Shown in pieces: positions 33,201 to 40,101 of a DNA stretch of 41,517 bases. The stretch covers positions 1 to 41,517 of the forward strand of contig JAJYLZ010000030.1 of NCBI GenBank assembly GCA_021787395.1, in the 5' to 3' direction. Made by a program: the position numbers and the translations under genes. The stretch's first letter is position 1. Every line of letters begins with the position of its first letter. Under the pieces are notes generated by a model. It was not told the origin of the DNA and made no database searches. It worked only from the letters and a program-made list of their open reading frames with translations. The DNA comes from Chloroflexota bacterium. Lineage in GTDB: Bacteria; Chloroflexota; Limnocylindria; Limnocylindrales; CSP1-4.

Positions 33201-33584
33201 CCAGAGGTTGACGAACGTCCCGAACAGGAGCAGGAACGCGATGACGGCGACGACGACGATCACGAGGCTGGCGCGCTGGATCAGCTGCCGCAGCGACGGC
33301 GGCTGCGCGCCGTCATCGGGACCGCCGACCGGGCGGCGGGGCCCATCGCCGCGGCCGCCCCCGGAGGCGCGGCGCCGGATCCGGATCGGCTCCTCGAACC
33401 GCGGGTCGTGCGGGCGGTCGGATCCGTCCGGCTCGTCCGCCTGGCGGGCTCCCGCGCCGTCGGCGTCCTCGGCGCCGGCGTCCTCGTGGTCGGGATGGCC
33501 GGCCCCACCGTCCACGCTCCGGCCTTCCGCCTCGGCGCGCCGGCGCTCCAGCTCGCGCTTGAACTCGTCGAACAGATCGCCCAT
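30270..33584 (-). CDS. UPF0182 family large membrane protein
   Basis: The 1104-residue protein is a UPF0182 member, a family of about 900-1000 residues common in Actinomycetota and Chloroflexota. The order is a charged cytoplasmic N-terminus of about 100 residues (MGDLFDEFKRELERRRAEAE), about seven transmembrane helices to roughly residue 420, and a large exterior domain. That domain carries family segments YRPLQQALDQLQTVRQYYTF, VMLSGREL, YTHGVGVAMVPVNQV and NYGAVRVYQFPADQ. A Pro/Ser/Ala linker precedes a last helical stretch (FNLAQQALRNGDF). Its function is not established. The ATG at 33582-33584 has no ribosome site but has TAGACT 7 nt upstream. A multi-pass membrane gene follows after 4 bp. 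Confidence 0.92.
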   Translation of the reverse strand: MGDLFDEFKRELERRRAEAEGRSVDGGAGHPDHEDAGAEDADGAGARQADEPDGSDRPHDPRFEEPIRIRRRASGGGRGDGPRRPVGGPDDGAQPPSLRQLIQRASLVIVVVAVIAFLLLFGTFVNLWTDVAWYKSVGFDAVFWTRLGSQVGLFVLGLVVTLVFLLANLWLAGRLVPPFDAARPGRLRATMDRLAEQQRQAEHNARLRGDLPFGNAGPFGPSGPFGPGIRVGGGFEGEVPDMTPLAKWAIAGVALLVALGMAGALSGAWDTIQLWIHRVPYSTTSSVTDPIFGKDISFFLFELPFWRLLQTVVNGLLLAGLLVAGARYLVAAVRGGEVFVTRVRVHLAVIGGLYLLSIAFGYQLDKFELVYSQAGVATGVAFTDANARFMAYDVLTVLSGIAGALLVAGAFTRWMWPLGVVVGVWFAASILLGSVYPEIIQRFTVDPNQYAQEQPYIANNISMTRLAFGLNEWNATPYNGTGQLTASDLTTEATTFANARLWDYRPLQQALDQLQTVRQYYTFTDVDTDRYVINGGLRQVMLSGRELAGDQLGSGWVNQRIVYTHGVGVAMVPVNQVTSEGQPELWIKNLPPVSSNGAPAVTQPRIYFGETDNRYVVVGAQQSEFDIPAENGGTDATTRWTGTTGVPLDNVFSRLMFAARFQDLNLLISDQITTQSQLLFHRTLDDRLGLIAPFLHLDKDPYLVIENGRLVYVQDAYTISDRFPHASSFDGSSLGGSSGLDGQQFNYIRNSVKITMDAYDGTLHFYVSDPSDPIIRAWQGVFPTLFQPMSAMPSDLQAHLRVPEELFNVQTRMYGQYHVTDTLTFFNKTDSWTPPTDSGNTQSLPTEAYYVVMRLPDQPKAEFLLLQPMIAASRPNMVAWVAARNDAPNYGAVRVYQFPADQTVFGPVQIESRIDADPTISAQITLWNQSGSSVVRGNLIVVPVGNALVYLQPVYLQSSSSKFPLFQKIVVASPTAVTWANTLDEALTNLLAAQAGGGGSPPPSPGPTASPGPGASATPAPTAGPGGQLPADVTGLIAYANDHFNLAQQALRNGDFATYGAEMDKVQAALKRLGELTGGSAPTAAPSLAPSGAPSLAPSASAAP

Positions 33585-33591
33585 GGAGACG

Positions 33592-33597
33592 AGTCTA
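33592..33597 (-). promoter_or_regulatory. Putative -10 box for a leaderless UPF0182 transcript
   Basis: TAGACT on the minus strand ends 7 nt before the ATG at 33584, and the intervening CGTCTCC has no ribosome site. The same hexamer precedes guaA and guaB3 at longer distances. Confidence 0.45.
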
Positions 33598-33645
33598 TTC
33601 CCCTCGCCGGGCCGAAGCGGACCCAAACCCGCCCCGGCGCCGCAC

Positions 33646-34104
33646 TCAGCGGCGGTTGAGCGACTCCACCGCGCGCCGGAACGCCGCCAGCACCCGGTCC
33701 GCCAGCTGGTTCGGGCCCAGCGTCGCCGCGAGGGCCGGCTCGAACTGGAACGCGGTCCGGATGACGAGCGGGCAGCGCCACGGCTGCGCCTCGTCCTCGG
33801 GCAGGTACAGCGGCACCAGGCGCATCGACCAGCGGCCGTCCACCTCCCGGATCAGCCCCGAGAGGTTGCCCGCCAGGGACGGCCCGAGGCGGTGCAGCGG
33901 CGGCTCCGGCGGCGGGCCGGCGGCCGGCCCCACCTCTCGGAAGCTGACCACGCCCTCGTCGTCGGTGACCCACAGGACGGCGAGCCACCAGTCGTCGGGC
34001 CCTGACTGCGGCCGGCTCATGCCCGCCGACAGGCGCCGGTCGCCGACGCGGACCTCGTGCTCGCGGATGTAGGAGGCGCCGGGATGCGGCAGGCGTTCGG
34101 GCAT
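33646..34104 (-). CDS. Conserved-looking hypothetical protein
   Basis: I do not recognise this 152-residue protein. It appears soluble, with no signal or membrane segment, and mixes beta-rich stretches (WWLAVLWVTDDEGVVSFREV, SMRLVPLYLPEDEAQPWRC) with a C-terminal helix (NQLADRVLAAFRRAVESL). Composition and codon use look genuinely coding. The ATG at 34102-34104 has TATCCT 6 nt upstream and no ribosome site, so its mRNA may be leaderless. It ends 61 bp before the UPF0182 start on the same strand and may be read through into that gene. Confidence 0.7.
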   Translation of the reverse strand: MPERLPHPGASYIREHEVRVGDRRLSAGMSRPQSGPDDWWLAVLWVTDDEGVVSFREVGPAAGPPPEPPLHRLGPSLAGNLSGLIREVDGRWSMRLVPLYLPEDEAQPWRCPLVIRTAFQFEPALAATLGPNQLADRVLAAFRRAVESLNRR

Positions 34105-34110
34105 CGGCCG

Positions 34111-34116
34111 AGGATA
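34111..34116 (-). promoter_or_regulatory. Putative -10 box for a leaderless transcript of the 152-residue protein gene
   Basis: TATCCT on the minus strand ends 6 nt before the ATG at 34104. The gap between holds only CGGCCG. Confidence 0.4.
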
Positions 34117-34257
34117 GCGCCAGCTGGGCCGGCGGCGGGACGATCGGCGAGGACGCGTCGGATGAGGCGATGGCGGGCCGCGCGAGGGCGCGATCGCCTC
34201 CCGGCGTGCGGAGCGTCTGGCGAGGCTGCGAGCGCGGGGAGGCGCGACCAGCCCCGG

Positions 34258-34707
34258 TCAGCTCCCTGTGGGCGGGTCCTCCGGCGCAACGGCGGGCGCG
34301 TTGAGCTCGTTCAGGTGGATCCCCCGCTCCGCCAGCACGTCAGACTTGAGCGCGACCGACTCGGCGACGGCGTCGGCCTGCGCAGCCTCGAGCTGGAGCC
34401 GGAGCATCTCGCGGCGCACGGCGTCCTGCGGCGGGGCCAGCGACTCGGCCGATTCGGTGCCGGTGCTCTCGGGCAGATCGCGCCCGGTGAGGAAGCCCAG
34501 CAGCCCTCCGCGCGAGCGTCCGGCCTCAGCCCGGGCGCGCAGGATCGCCTCTGCGTCGAGCGCGGTGACGCCAGGCAGGTTGGGCTCGGCACCCGATGCG
34601 TGCACCAGCTGCGCACCGCACGACGGGCACTTGTCGGCCGCCGCGTCGGGCAGGGCGGCCGAACACCACGGGCAGCGGCTCTCGGACGTGCTCATCGGCT
34701 CGGACAT
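34258..34707 (-). CDS. Zinc-ribbon protein of unknown function
   Basis: The 149-residue protein has an N-terminal zinc-ribbon with CPWC and CPSC pairs at about residues 12-31 (RCPWCSAALPDAAADKCPSC). A linker contains LPGVTALDAEAILRARAEAG and GLLGFLTGRD. A C-terminal Ala/Glu-rich helix of about 40 residues follows (RREMLRLQLEAAQADAVAES). No enzyme domain is visible. The last residues are Pro-rich. The ATG at 34705-34707 has no good ribosome site; a second in-frame ATG lies four codons on. It sits between guaA and the 152-residue gene with gaps of 125 and 153 bp, so an operon link is uncertain. A nucleic-acid- or protein-binding adaptor role is a guess. Confidence 0.7.
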   Translation of the reverse strand: MSEPMSTSESRCPWCSAALPDAAADKCPSCGAQLVHASGAEPNLPGVTALDAEAILRARAEAGRSRGGLLGFLTGRDLPESTGTESAESLAPPQDAVRREMLRLQLEAAQADAVAESVALKSDVLAERGIHLNELNAPAVAPEDPPTGS

Positions 34708-34832
34708 GCGCGCATTGTGGACTCCCGGACCGCGGTTTTCACCCCTGACTTGACTGGTACGAGACTCCCACTCGGGACGATCCGCGGACCGGCCCGCCGG
34801 CGCCGCCTCCGGACGTCAGCCGAGCGGCGGCC

Positions 34833-36632
34833 TCACTCCCACTCGATCGTCGCCGGCGGCTTGGACGAGATGTCGTAGACGACGCGGTTGACGCCCGGCA
34901 CCTCGTTGACGATCCGCGAGGAGATCTTGCCCAGCACGTCGTACGGGAGCTTGGCCCAGTCGGCGGTCATGCCGTCCTCGGACGTCACGGCGCGGATGGC
35001 CACGACGTTGGCGTACGTGCGGCCGTCGCCCATCACCCCAACCGAGCGCACCGGGGTCAGGATCGCGAACGACTGCCAGACGCTCCGGTACAGCCCGGCC
35101 GCCTTGATCTCGTCGATCACGATCCAGTCGGCGTCGCGCAGGGTGTCGAGCCGCTCCGCCGTGACCTCGCCGATGATCCGGATCGCGAGGCCCGGGCCCG
35201 GGAACGGCTGGCGCTGGACCATCGCCTCGGGCAGCCCGAGCTCGGTGCCCACGAGGCGCACCTCGTCCTTGAACAGGTAGCGCAGCGGCTCGATCAGCTG
35301 GAACCGCAGGTCGGCGGGCAGGCCGCCCACGTTGTGGTGCGTCTTGATCTTCTGGGCGGTCTTGGTCTCGGGCGCCGTGCTCTCGATGACGTCCGGGTAC
35401 AGCGTCCCCTGGGTCAGGAAGTCGATCCGGCCGAGCTTGGCCGCCTCCTCCTCGAACACCCGGATGAACTCGTCGCCGATGATCCGCCGCTTCTGCTCCG
35501 GGTCGGTCACGCCGGCCAGGCGGGCGAGGAACCGCTCCCGCGCGTCCACCATGACCAGGTTCATGCCCAGGTTGGCCTCGAACGTGACGCGCAGGAGGTC
35601 CGACTCCTTCTTGCGCATCAGCCCGTGGTCCACGTAGATGCAGGTGAGGCGGTCCCCGACCGCCCGGTGCACCAGCGTCGCGGCGACCGAGGAGTCCACG
35701 CCGCCGGACAGCGCGCAGATGACCTTGCCGTCCGAGCCGGTCTGGCGGGCGTGCCGGTCGACCCGCTCCCGGATCTCGTTGACCGTGGTCTCGATGAAGT
35801 TGGCCGGCGTCCAGGCGGGCGGGATGCGGGCGATCCCGGTGACGAAGTTGCGCAGGATCTGCCGGCCGCGCGGCGTGTGGACCACCTCAGGGTGGAACTG
35901 GATGCCGTAGAGGTTGCGGCCCGGCGCCCGGAGGCCCGCGAACGGCGTGGAGTCGGTCTGCGCGGTGGCCTCGAACCCGTCGGGCAGCCGGGTGATCGAG
36001 TCGCCGTGGCTCATCCAGACCGGCTGCTCGCGGTCGAGGCCGTCGAACAGGCCGTCGTCCCGCGTCACCTGGACCGTGGCCGGGCCGTACTCGCGCTTCG
36101 AGGACGGCTTCACGTCGCCGCCCAGCTCGAGCGCCATCAACTGCGCGCCGTAGCAGATGCCGAGCACGGGCACGCGGCCGCTCCAGATCGAGGCGTCCGC
36201 CTTCGGCGCCCCCTCGTCGTAGACCGACATGGGGCCGCCGGACAGGATGATCGCCCGCACGCCGCGACGCTCCAGCTCGGCCAGCGGCGTGTCGTGGGGC
36301 AGCAGCTCCGAGTAGACGTTGAGCTCGCGGACGCGGCGCGCGATGAGCTGCGCGAACTGGCTGCCGAAGTCGAGGACCGCGACGACGCCCGGCTCGGGCT
36401 CGAGAGCGGCGGCCGGCGGGTCGGTGGGGGCGCGCTCGGGCGCCGGGGCGTCGAGCGCCACCTCGAGGTAGGCCTCGACCTCGGCGTCGTCGGGCGCGAG
36501 GACGCGGTGGCCGGCGTTGGCCGCCTCGCCGTGGACGGTCTTGCCACGCTGCGCGCCGCGGCTCGGGGGGCTGTCGGCGTGCTGCTCGTCGGCCTCCGAC
36601 CCCGGCTGCTGGTCCTCCTCCGACTCGGCCAA
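34833..36632 (-). CDS. guaA: GMP synthase (glutamine-hydrolysing)
   Basis: The 599-residue protein amidates XMP to GMP using glutamine and ATP. After an N-terminal extension of about 82 residues comes the class I amidotransferase domain: [12 protein letters not shown], catalytic Cys160 in GICYGAQ, and His247/Glu249 in FHPEV. The ATP-pyrophosphatase P-loop SGGVDSS is at 309-315, and the dimerisation domain ends in PPATIEWE. Typical GuaA is about 515-525 residues, so the acidic, low-complexity extension ([16 protein letters not shown]) is extra. It looks real because GGGAGGG sits 4-5 nt before the TTG start at 36630-36632, and TAGACT is about 38 nt upstream. The guaB3 gene lies upstream on the same strand. 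Confidence 0.96.
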   Translation of the reverse strand: MAESEEDQQPGSEADEQHADSPPSRGAQRGKTVHGEAANAGHRVLAPDDAEVEAYLEVALDAPAPERAPTDPPAAALEPEPGVVAVLDFGSQFAQLIARRVRELNVYSELLPHDTPLAELERRGVRAIILSGGPMSVYDEGAPKADASIWSGRVPVLGICYGAQLMALELGGDVKPSSKREYGPATVQVTRDDGLFDGLDREQPVWMSHGDSITRLPDGFEATAQTDSTPFAGLRAPGRNLYGIQFHPEVVHTPRGRQILRNFVTGIARIPPAWTPANFIETTVNEIRERVDRHARQTGSDGKVICALSGGVDSSVAATLVHRAVGDRLTCIYVDHGLMRKKESDLLRVTFEANLGMNLVMVDARERFLARLAGVTDPEQKRRIIGDEFIRVFEEEAAKLGRIDFLTQGTLYPDVIESTAPETKTAQKIKTHHNVGGLPADLRFQLIEPLRYLFKDEVRLVGTELGLPEAMVQRQPFPGPGLAIRIIGEVTAERLDTLRDADWIVIDEIKAAGLYRSVWQSFAILTPVRSVGVMGDGRTYANVVAIRAVTSEDGMTADWAKLPYDVLGKISSRIVNEVPGVNRVVYDISSKPPATIEWE

Positions 36633-36669
36633 TGGGCCCTCCCACGATGCGCTTCGATGGTGTCCCGCA

Positions 36670-36675
36670 AGTCTA
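36670..36675 (-). promoter_or_regulatory. Putative -10 box of guaA
   Basis: TAGACT on the minus strand implies a leader of about 31 nt containing the strong GGGAGGG ribosome site. It suggests guaA has its own promoter separate from guaB3. Confidence 0.45.
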
Positions 36676-36793
36676 GCGGCCGGGCAAGCGGCCGATCGGC
36701 CGCGCCGCTGCCCGGCGACCGCCCGGGGCGGTCAGTTCGCGCCTCGGGCGGCAACCGCTCCAGCGCCGATGCTGCTGCCCTGTACGCGATCCC

Positions 36794-36990
36794 CAGATAC
36801 CGCCGCTGGCGGTGCAAGACGGCGCCGCCGACGCCGCGGACGTTGGGCTGTCCACGCTCCCCAGATACCGCCGCTGGCGGTGCAAGGCAGCCCCCGAGGC
36901 GGCCGCCACGCTCACAGCCGATCTCCGGCACCGCCGACGGCGGTATCTGGGCCTGCGCCGGGGGTTTGCACCGCCCGGGGCGGTACTGGA
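36794..36990. repeat. Cluster 2 of the short palindromic (REP-like) repeat, four copies
   Basis: Plus-orientation copies CAGATACCGCCGCTGGCGGTGCAAG lie at 36794-36818 and 36862-36886, identical over 25 bp. Minus-orientation copies lie at 36927-36952 (ending GGCGGTATCTGGG) and 36965-36990. Unit and stem are the same as at 9.5-10.0 kb, but the right flank is GTGCAAG instead of GTGTTG. They fill much of the 510-bp gap between guaB3 and guaA; the rest (36991-37142) is purine-rich GC sequence with no gene I can support. Confidence 0.8.
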
Positions 36991-37142
36991 GAGGAACGGC
37001 GGGCGGCGGAGAACCGCGGGAGAGGAAGGGCGGCAGGGAGGGCGGCTCCGCGGGGAGGAACGGCAGGCGCGGTGTCGAGAACTCCGGCGCCGGGGAGGAG
37101 CCGCGGGCAACTCCGACGCCCGCGGCCAGCAGGCCGCTCGCG

Positions 37143-38309
37143 CTACTTCCCGCGCAGCTGCCAGGACTTGCCCTCGGTGACCACCGACGGCGCGTACACG
37201 ATCTCGACCTCGTGCATGTCCGCGATCGTCCGCGCACCGAGCGCGGCCATCGACTGGCGCAGCGCGCCCATCAGGTTCTGCGTGCCGTCGGTGACGTGGG
37301 ACGGGCCGTTGAGGATCTGGGCCAGCGGCCCGACGGTGCCCACCTTGATCCGCGTGCCGCGCGGCAGGACCGGCGACGGCGCCGCCATGCCCCAGTTGGT
37401 GCCCTTGCCCGGCGCCTCGGCCGCGCGGGCGATCGGCGAGCCGAGCATCACCGCGTCCGCGCCCGACGCGATCGCCTTCGCGATGTCGCCGCCGCGCTTC
37501 ATGCCGCCGTCGGCGACCACCGGCACGTAGCGGCCGTTCTCGGCCAGGTAGGCGTCGCGGGCGGCAGCCACGTCGCACACCGCGGTGACCTGCGGGACGC
37601 CGATGCCCAGGACCTCGCGCGTCGTGCACGCCGCGCCCGGGCCGACCCCCACGAAGATGGCCGCGGCGCCCTGCTCCATCAGCTGGAAGGCCGCCTCGGC
37701 GTTGGTGGTGTTGCCCACCGCGACCGGGATCGGCATCCGGCGGGTGAACTCGTCGAGCGAGAGCGGGCTGTAGCCGGACGCCACGTGGCGGGCGGAGCTC
37801 ACCTGGCTCTGGACGAGGAACAGGTCCGCGCCGGCCTCGGCGCACAGCTCGCCGAAGCGGAGCGCGACGCCGGGCGTGGCCGAGAAGGCGGCCTTCGAGC
37901 CGGCGGCGTGGAGCTCCTCGATGCGCCTGGCGATCAGCGCCTCGCGGATCGGCGCCTTGTAGGCCTCGGCCAGAACATCCTGCACCTCGCCGTCCGGGGC
38001 GGCGATGATCCGGTCGAGGACCTCCGCCGGGTCGTCGTAGCGGAACTGGACGCCCTCGAGGTTGAGGACCGACAGGCCGCCGAGGCGGGCCAGCTCGCCG
38101 GACAGGCGAACGTCGGCCACCGCGTCCATGGCGGCGGCGATCACCGGGATGCCGAGGGGGATGCCGCAGAACGTCTGCTCGAGGACCACGTCGGCCGGGT
38201 CGACGGTGTCCGTGCCGGGGGCCAGCGAGACGTCCTCGAACCCGTAGGTCGGGCGGATGGCGTCCACCTTGGAGCGGAAGACGCGCCGCTTCGCCAGCGT
38301 CTCGGTCAT
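37143..38309 (-). CDS. guaB3: GuaB3-family IMP dehydrogenase-related protein
   Basis: The 388-residue TIM-barrel protein is of the GuaB3 type, IMPDH-like without CBS domains. Motifs are GFEDVSLAPG, PVIAAAMDAVADVRL, the catalytic cysteine loop GVGPGAACTTREVLG, VVADGGMKRGGDIAKAIASGADAVMLGSPIARA and NLMGALRQSMAALG. The family is expected to oxidise IMP to XMP with NAD+; some members may act on GMP. No standard CBS-containing guaB is in the window, so I cannot tell whether this is the only IMPDH. The ATG at 38307-38309 has a GAGGG ribosome site 8 nt upstream, and TAGACT about 48 nt upstream. It lies upstream of guaA, separated by the palindromic repeat cluster. Confidence 0.9.
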   Translation of the reverse strand: MTETLAKRRVFRSKVDAIRPTYGFEDVSLAPGTDTVDPADVVLEQTFCGIPLGIPVIAAAMDAVADVRLSGELARLGGLSVLNLEGVQFRYDDPAEVLDRIIAAPDGEVQDVLAEAYKAPIREALIARRIEELHAAGSKAAFSATPGVALRFGELCAEAGADLFLVQSQVSSARHVASGYSPLSLDEFTRRMPIPVAVGNTTNAEAAFQLMEQGAAAIFVGVGPGAACTTREVLGIGVPQVTAVCDVAAARDAYLAENGRYVPVVADGGMKRGGDIAKAIASGADAVMLGSPIARAAEAPGKGTNWGMAAPSPVLPRGTRIKVGTVGPLAQILNGPSHVTDGTQNLMGALRQSMAALGARTIADMHEVEIVYAPSVVTEGKSWQLRGK

Positions 38310-38356
38310 CGTGTCGCCCTCACGCGCAATCTGCAGGTCCTCCGTCGATTCCCGAC

Positions 38357-38362
38357 AGTCTA
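38357..38362 (-). promoter_or_regulatory. Putative -10 box of guaB3
   Basis: TAGACT on the minus strand lies in the 122-bp divergent gap between guaB3 and ppk2. It leaves a leader of about 41 nt with GGAGG and GAGGG elements. No -35 is evident. Confidence 0.4.
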
Positions 38363-38431
38363 CCCGGCAGTCGGCCGGCGCCATGCACGAGGAGCATCCT
38401 CTGGGGGCGGACGATGCGACGAGGTGGCGCC

Positions 38432-39316
38432 ATGGCGAAGCGCAAGGACAAGGCCGAGCGGCCCAGCCCGCCCGAAGACGTCGACGAGGGCCCCGCCCAC
38501 GGCTGGGACGAGCCGCCGCACGACGCACCCCCCGGCGTCAAGCCGATGTCCAACAAGCAGTACCTCGACGAGCTGAGCAGGCTCCAGATCGAGCTGTCGA
38601 AGCTCCAGGAGTGGATCCGCGTCCGGGGCCTCAAGGTGGTCGTGCTGTTCGAGGGGCGCGACGCGGCCGGCAAGGGCGGCGCGATCAAGACGATCACGCT
38701 CGCGCTCAACCCCCGCGTCTGCCGCGTCGTGGCCCTGCCGGCCCCCACCGAGCGGGAGCGGACGCAGTGGTACTTCCAGCGGTACGTGCCGCACCTCCCC
38801 GCCGGGGGCGAGATGGTCCTGTTCGACCGCTCCTGGTACAACCGGGCCGGCGTGGAGCGGGTGATGGGCTTCGCCTCCGAGCCGGAGGTCCAGGAGTTCT
38901 TCCGGAGCTGCCCCGAGTTCGAGCGGATGCTGGTCCGGGCCGGCATCGTCCTGGTCAAGTACTGGTTCTCGGTCAGCGACGCGGAGCAGGAGCGCCGGTT
39001 CCAGGCCCGGCTCAAGGACCCCACCAAGCGCTGGAAGCTGTCGCCGATGGACCTCCAGTCGCGGGCGCGCTGGATCGAGTACTCGATGGCCAAGGACGAG
39101 ATGTTCCGGCACACGGACATCAAGCAGGCGCCCTGGTACGTGGTCAACGGCGACGACAAGAAGCGGGCCCGGCTCAACGTGATCCACCACCTGCTCTCGC
39201 TCATCCCGTACGAGGACCTCACGCCGGAGCCGATGACCCTGCCGCCGCGGGAGCCCGACCGGGGGTACATCCGCCCGCCGATGGACGAGCAGACGTTCAT
39301 CCCGGAGGTGTACTGA
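38432..39316 (+). CDS. ppk2: Polyphosphate kinase 2 (class I PPK2)
   Basis: The 294-residue protein has one PPK2 domain, which transfers phosphate between polyphosphate and nucleoside diphosphates (usually ADP or GDP). Walker A is GRDAAGKGG (residues 75-83, Lys81), and Walker B is LFDRSWYNRAG (Asp132, Arg133). The lid-region motif FQARLKDPTKRWKLSPMDLQ and the WYVVNGDDKKRARLN segment are typical of class I. The first 40 residues are a charged disordered tail. GAGGT about 7 nt before the ATG at 38432 favours this start over an ATG 18 nt earlier. It is divergent from guaB3; with guaA nearby, a link between polyphosphate and guanine nucleotide supply is attractive but unproven. Confidence 0.94.
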   Translation: MAKRKDKAERPSPPEDVDEGPAHGWDEPPHDAPPGVKPMSNKQYLDELSRLQIELSKLQEWIRVRGLKVVVLFEGRDAAGKGGAIKTITLALNPRVCRVVALPAPTERERTQWYFQRYVPHLPAGGEMVLFDRSWYNRAGVERVMGFASEPEVQEFFRSCPEFERMLVRAGIVLVKYWFSVSDAEQERRFQARLKDPTKRWKLSPMDLQSRARWIEYSMAKDEMFRHTDIKQAPWYVVNGDDKKRARLNVIHHLLSLIPYEDLTPEPMTLPPREPDRGYIRPPMDEQTFIPEVY

Positions 39317-39597
39317 CCTCGGAGGGGCGGGCGCGGCGCCTCGGGCGCTGCGGCGCTTGGGCGGCCCTTCGGGCGCCTCGACCAGCGAGTGAACGAGCGG
39401 CGCGGCCGTGCACCCCGCTCGCTGAGCGAGCCGGCGGGCGTCGGGGCCGTGCAGGCCGCTCGCTGGGCGGTCGGGCCGCGCGACCCGCTTGTCGGTTGAC
39501 CCGGCCAGCGAGCGGGCGCTGCGGGCGCTGCGGCGCTCCAGCGAGTCGTCCCCGCGGCCCGGGCGCAGTGGCGCCTCGGGCGCCCGCGCGAGACCCG
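39317..39597. repeat. Gene-free gap with scattered CCAGCGAG/CTCGCTGG words
   Basis: This 281-bp stretch between ppk2 and the Nudix gene has no supportable gene. The word CCAGCGAG, CTCGCTG or near variants occur about five times in both orientations, including the palindrome GCTCGCTGAGCGAGC at 39417-39431. The word GCTGCGGCGCT occurs twice. It may act as a terminator zone for the convergent genes. Confidence 0.4.
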
Positions 39598-40101
39598 TTA
39601 CGCGCTCGGCTGCCGCGCGATCCGCCGACCCTCGGCGTCGAGCCGGAACCAGCGCTCGCGCTCGGGGTCGCCCAGCACCTCCGTCACGCGCCGGACCGAC
39701 TCCGCGTAGGCGGGCCAGACGGCGAGGACCGGCACGTCGGCGGCGGGCACCCAGCGCATCGCGTCGTGCTCGTTCGACAGGCGGGGCGCCGCGTCGGGCC
39801 GCACCCGGGCGGCGAAGATGGCCGAGAACGCCACCCCGTCCGAGCCCTCGTCGTAGAGCGGGGCGAGCTGGTCGAGGTCGTAGAACGCCTCGATCTCCGC
39901 CCCGCCCAGGCCCGTCTCCTCGTGCAGCTCGCGCAGGGCGGCCATCGGGACGCGCTCGCCCGGCTCGACCCGGCCGGTCACGCACTGCCACAGCCCGGGG
40001 AAGATGCGGTGCGTCGCCCGCCGGATCAGTAGGATCTCCAGGCCGCCGGACGGCGTCGCGCGGAACACCCAGCACTCGACCAGCGCGGGTCGCAGGCTCA
40101 T
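39598..40101 (-). CDS. Nudix hydrolase
   Basis: The 167-residue protein has a complete Nudix box at residues 43-65, G-x5-E-x7-RE-x2-EE-x-GL (GRVEPGERVPMAAL, then RELHEETGL). These residues coordinate Mg2+ for cleavage of nucleoside diphosphate-linked compounds. The N-terminal VECWVFRATPSGGLEILLIRR and the WQCVTG lead-in recall the NudB/MutT-like branch (dNTP or dihydroneopterin triphosphate pyrophosphatases), but the substrate cannot be set from sequence. The ATG at 40099-40101 overlaps the DinB-fold gene stop by 4 bp, so both are made from one mRNA. Confidence 0.9.
   Translation of the reverse strand: MSLRPALVECWVFRATPSGGLEILLIRRATHRIFPGLWQCVTGRVEPGERVPMAALRELHEETGLGGAEIEAFYDLDQLAPLYDEGSDGVAFSAIFAARVRPDAAPRLSNEHDAMRWVPAADVPVLAVWPAYAESVRRVTEVLGDPERERWFRLDAEGRRIARQPSA

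Noticed and set aside
30027..33659. Open frame of over 1200 codons on the plus strand opposite the UPF0182 gene
   Set aside because: It is a GC-driven shadow rich in Arg, His, Asp and Val, with no recognisable motifs, while the opposite strand encodes a clear UPF0182 protein.
34730..34803. tRNA or small RNA gene between guaA and the zinc-ribbon gene, suggested by CGGACCGCGG and CCGCGGACCG
   Set aside because: No cloverleaf, anticodon arm or CCA-end fits. The arms pair at only 9 of 10 positions around a long unstructured loop.
35334..38576. Open frame of about 1080 codons on the plus strand opposite guaA and guaB3
   Set aside because: Its composition is typical of an antisense frame, and both guaA and guaB3 on the other strand have intact catalytic motifs.
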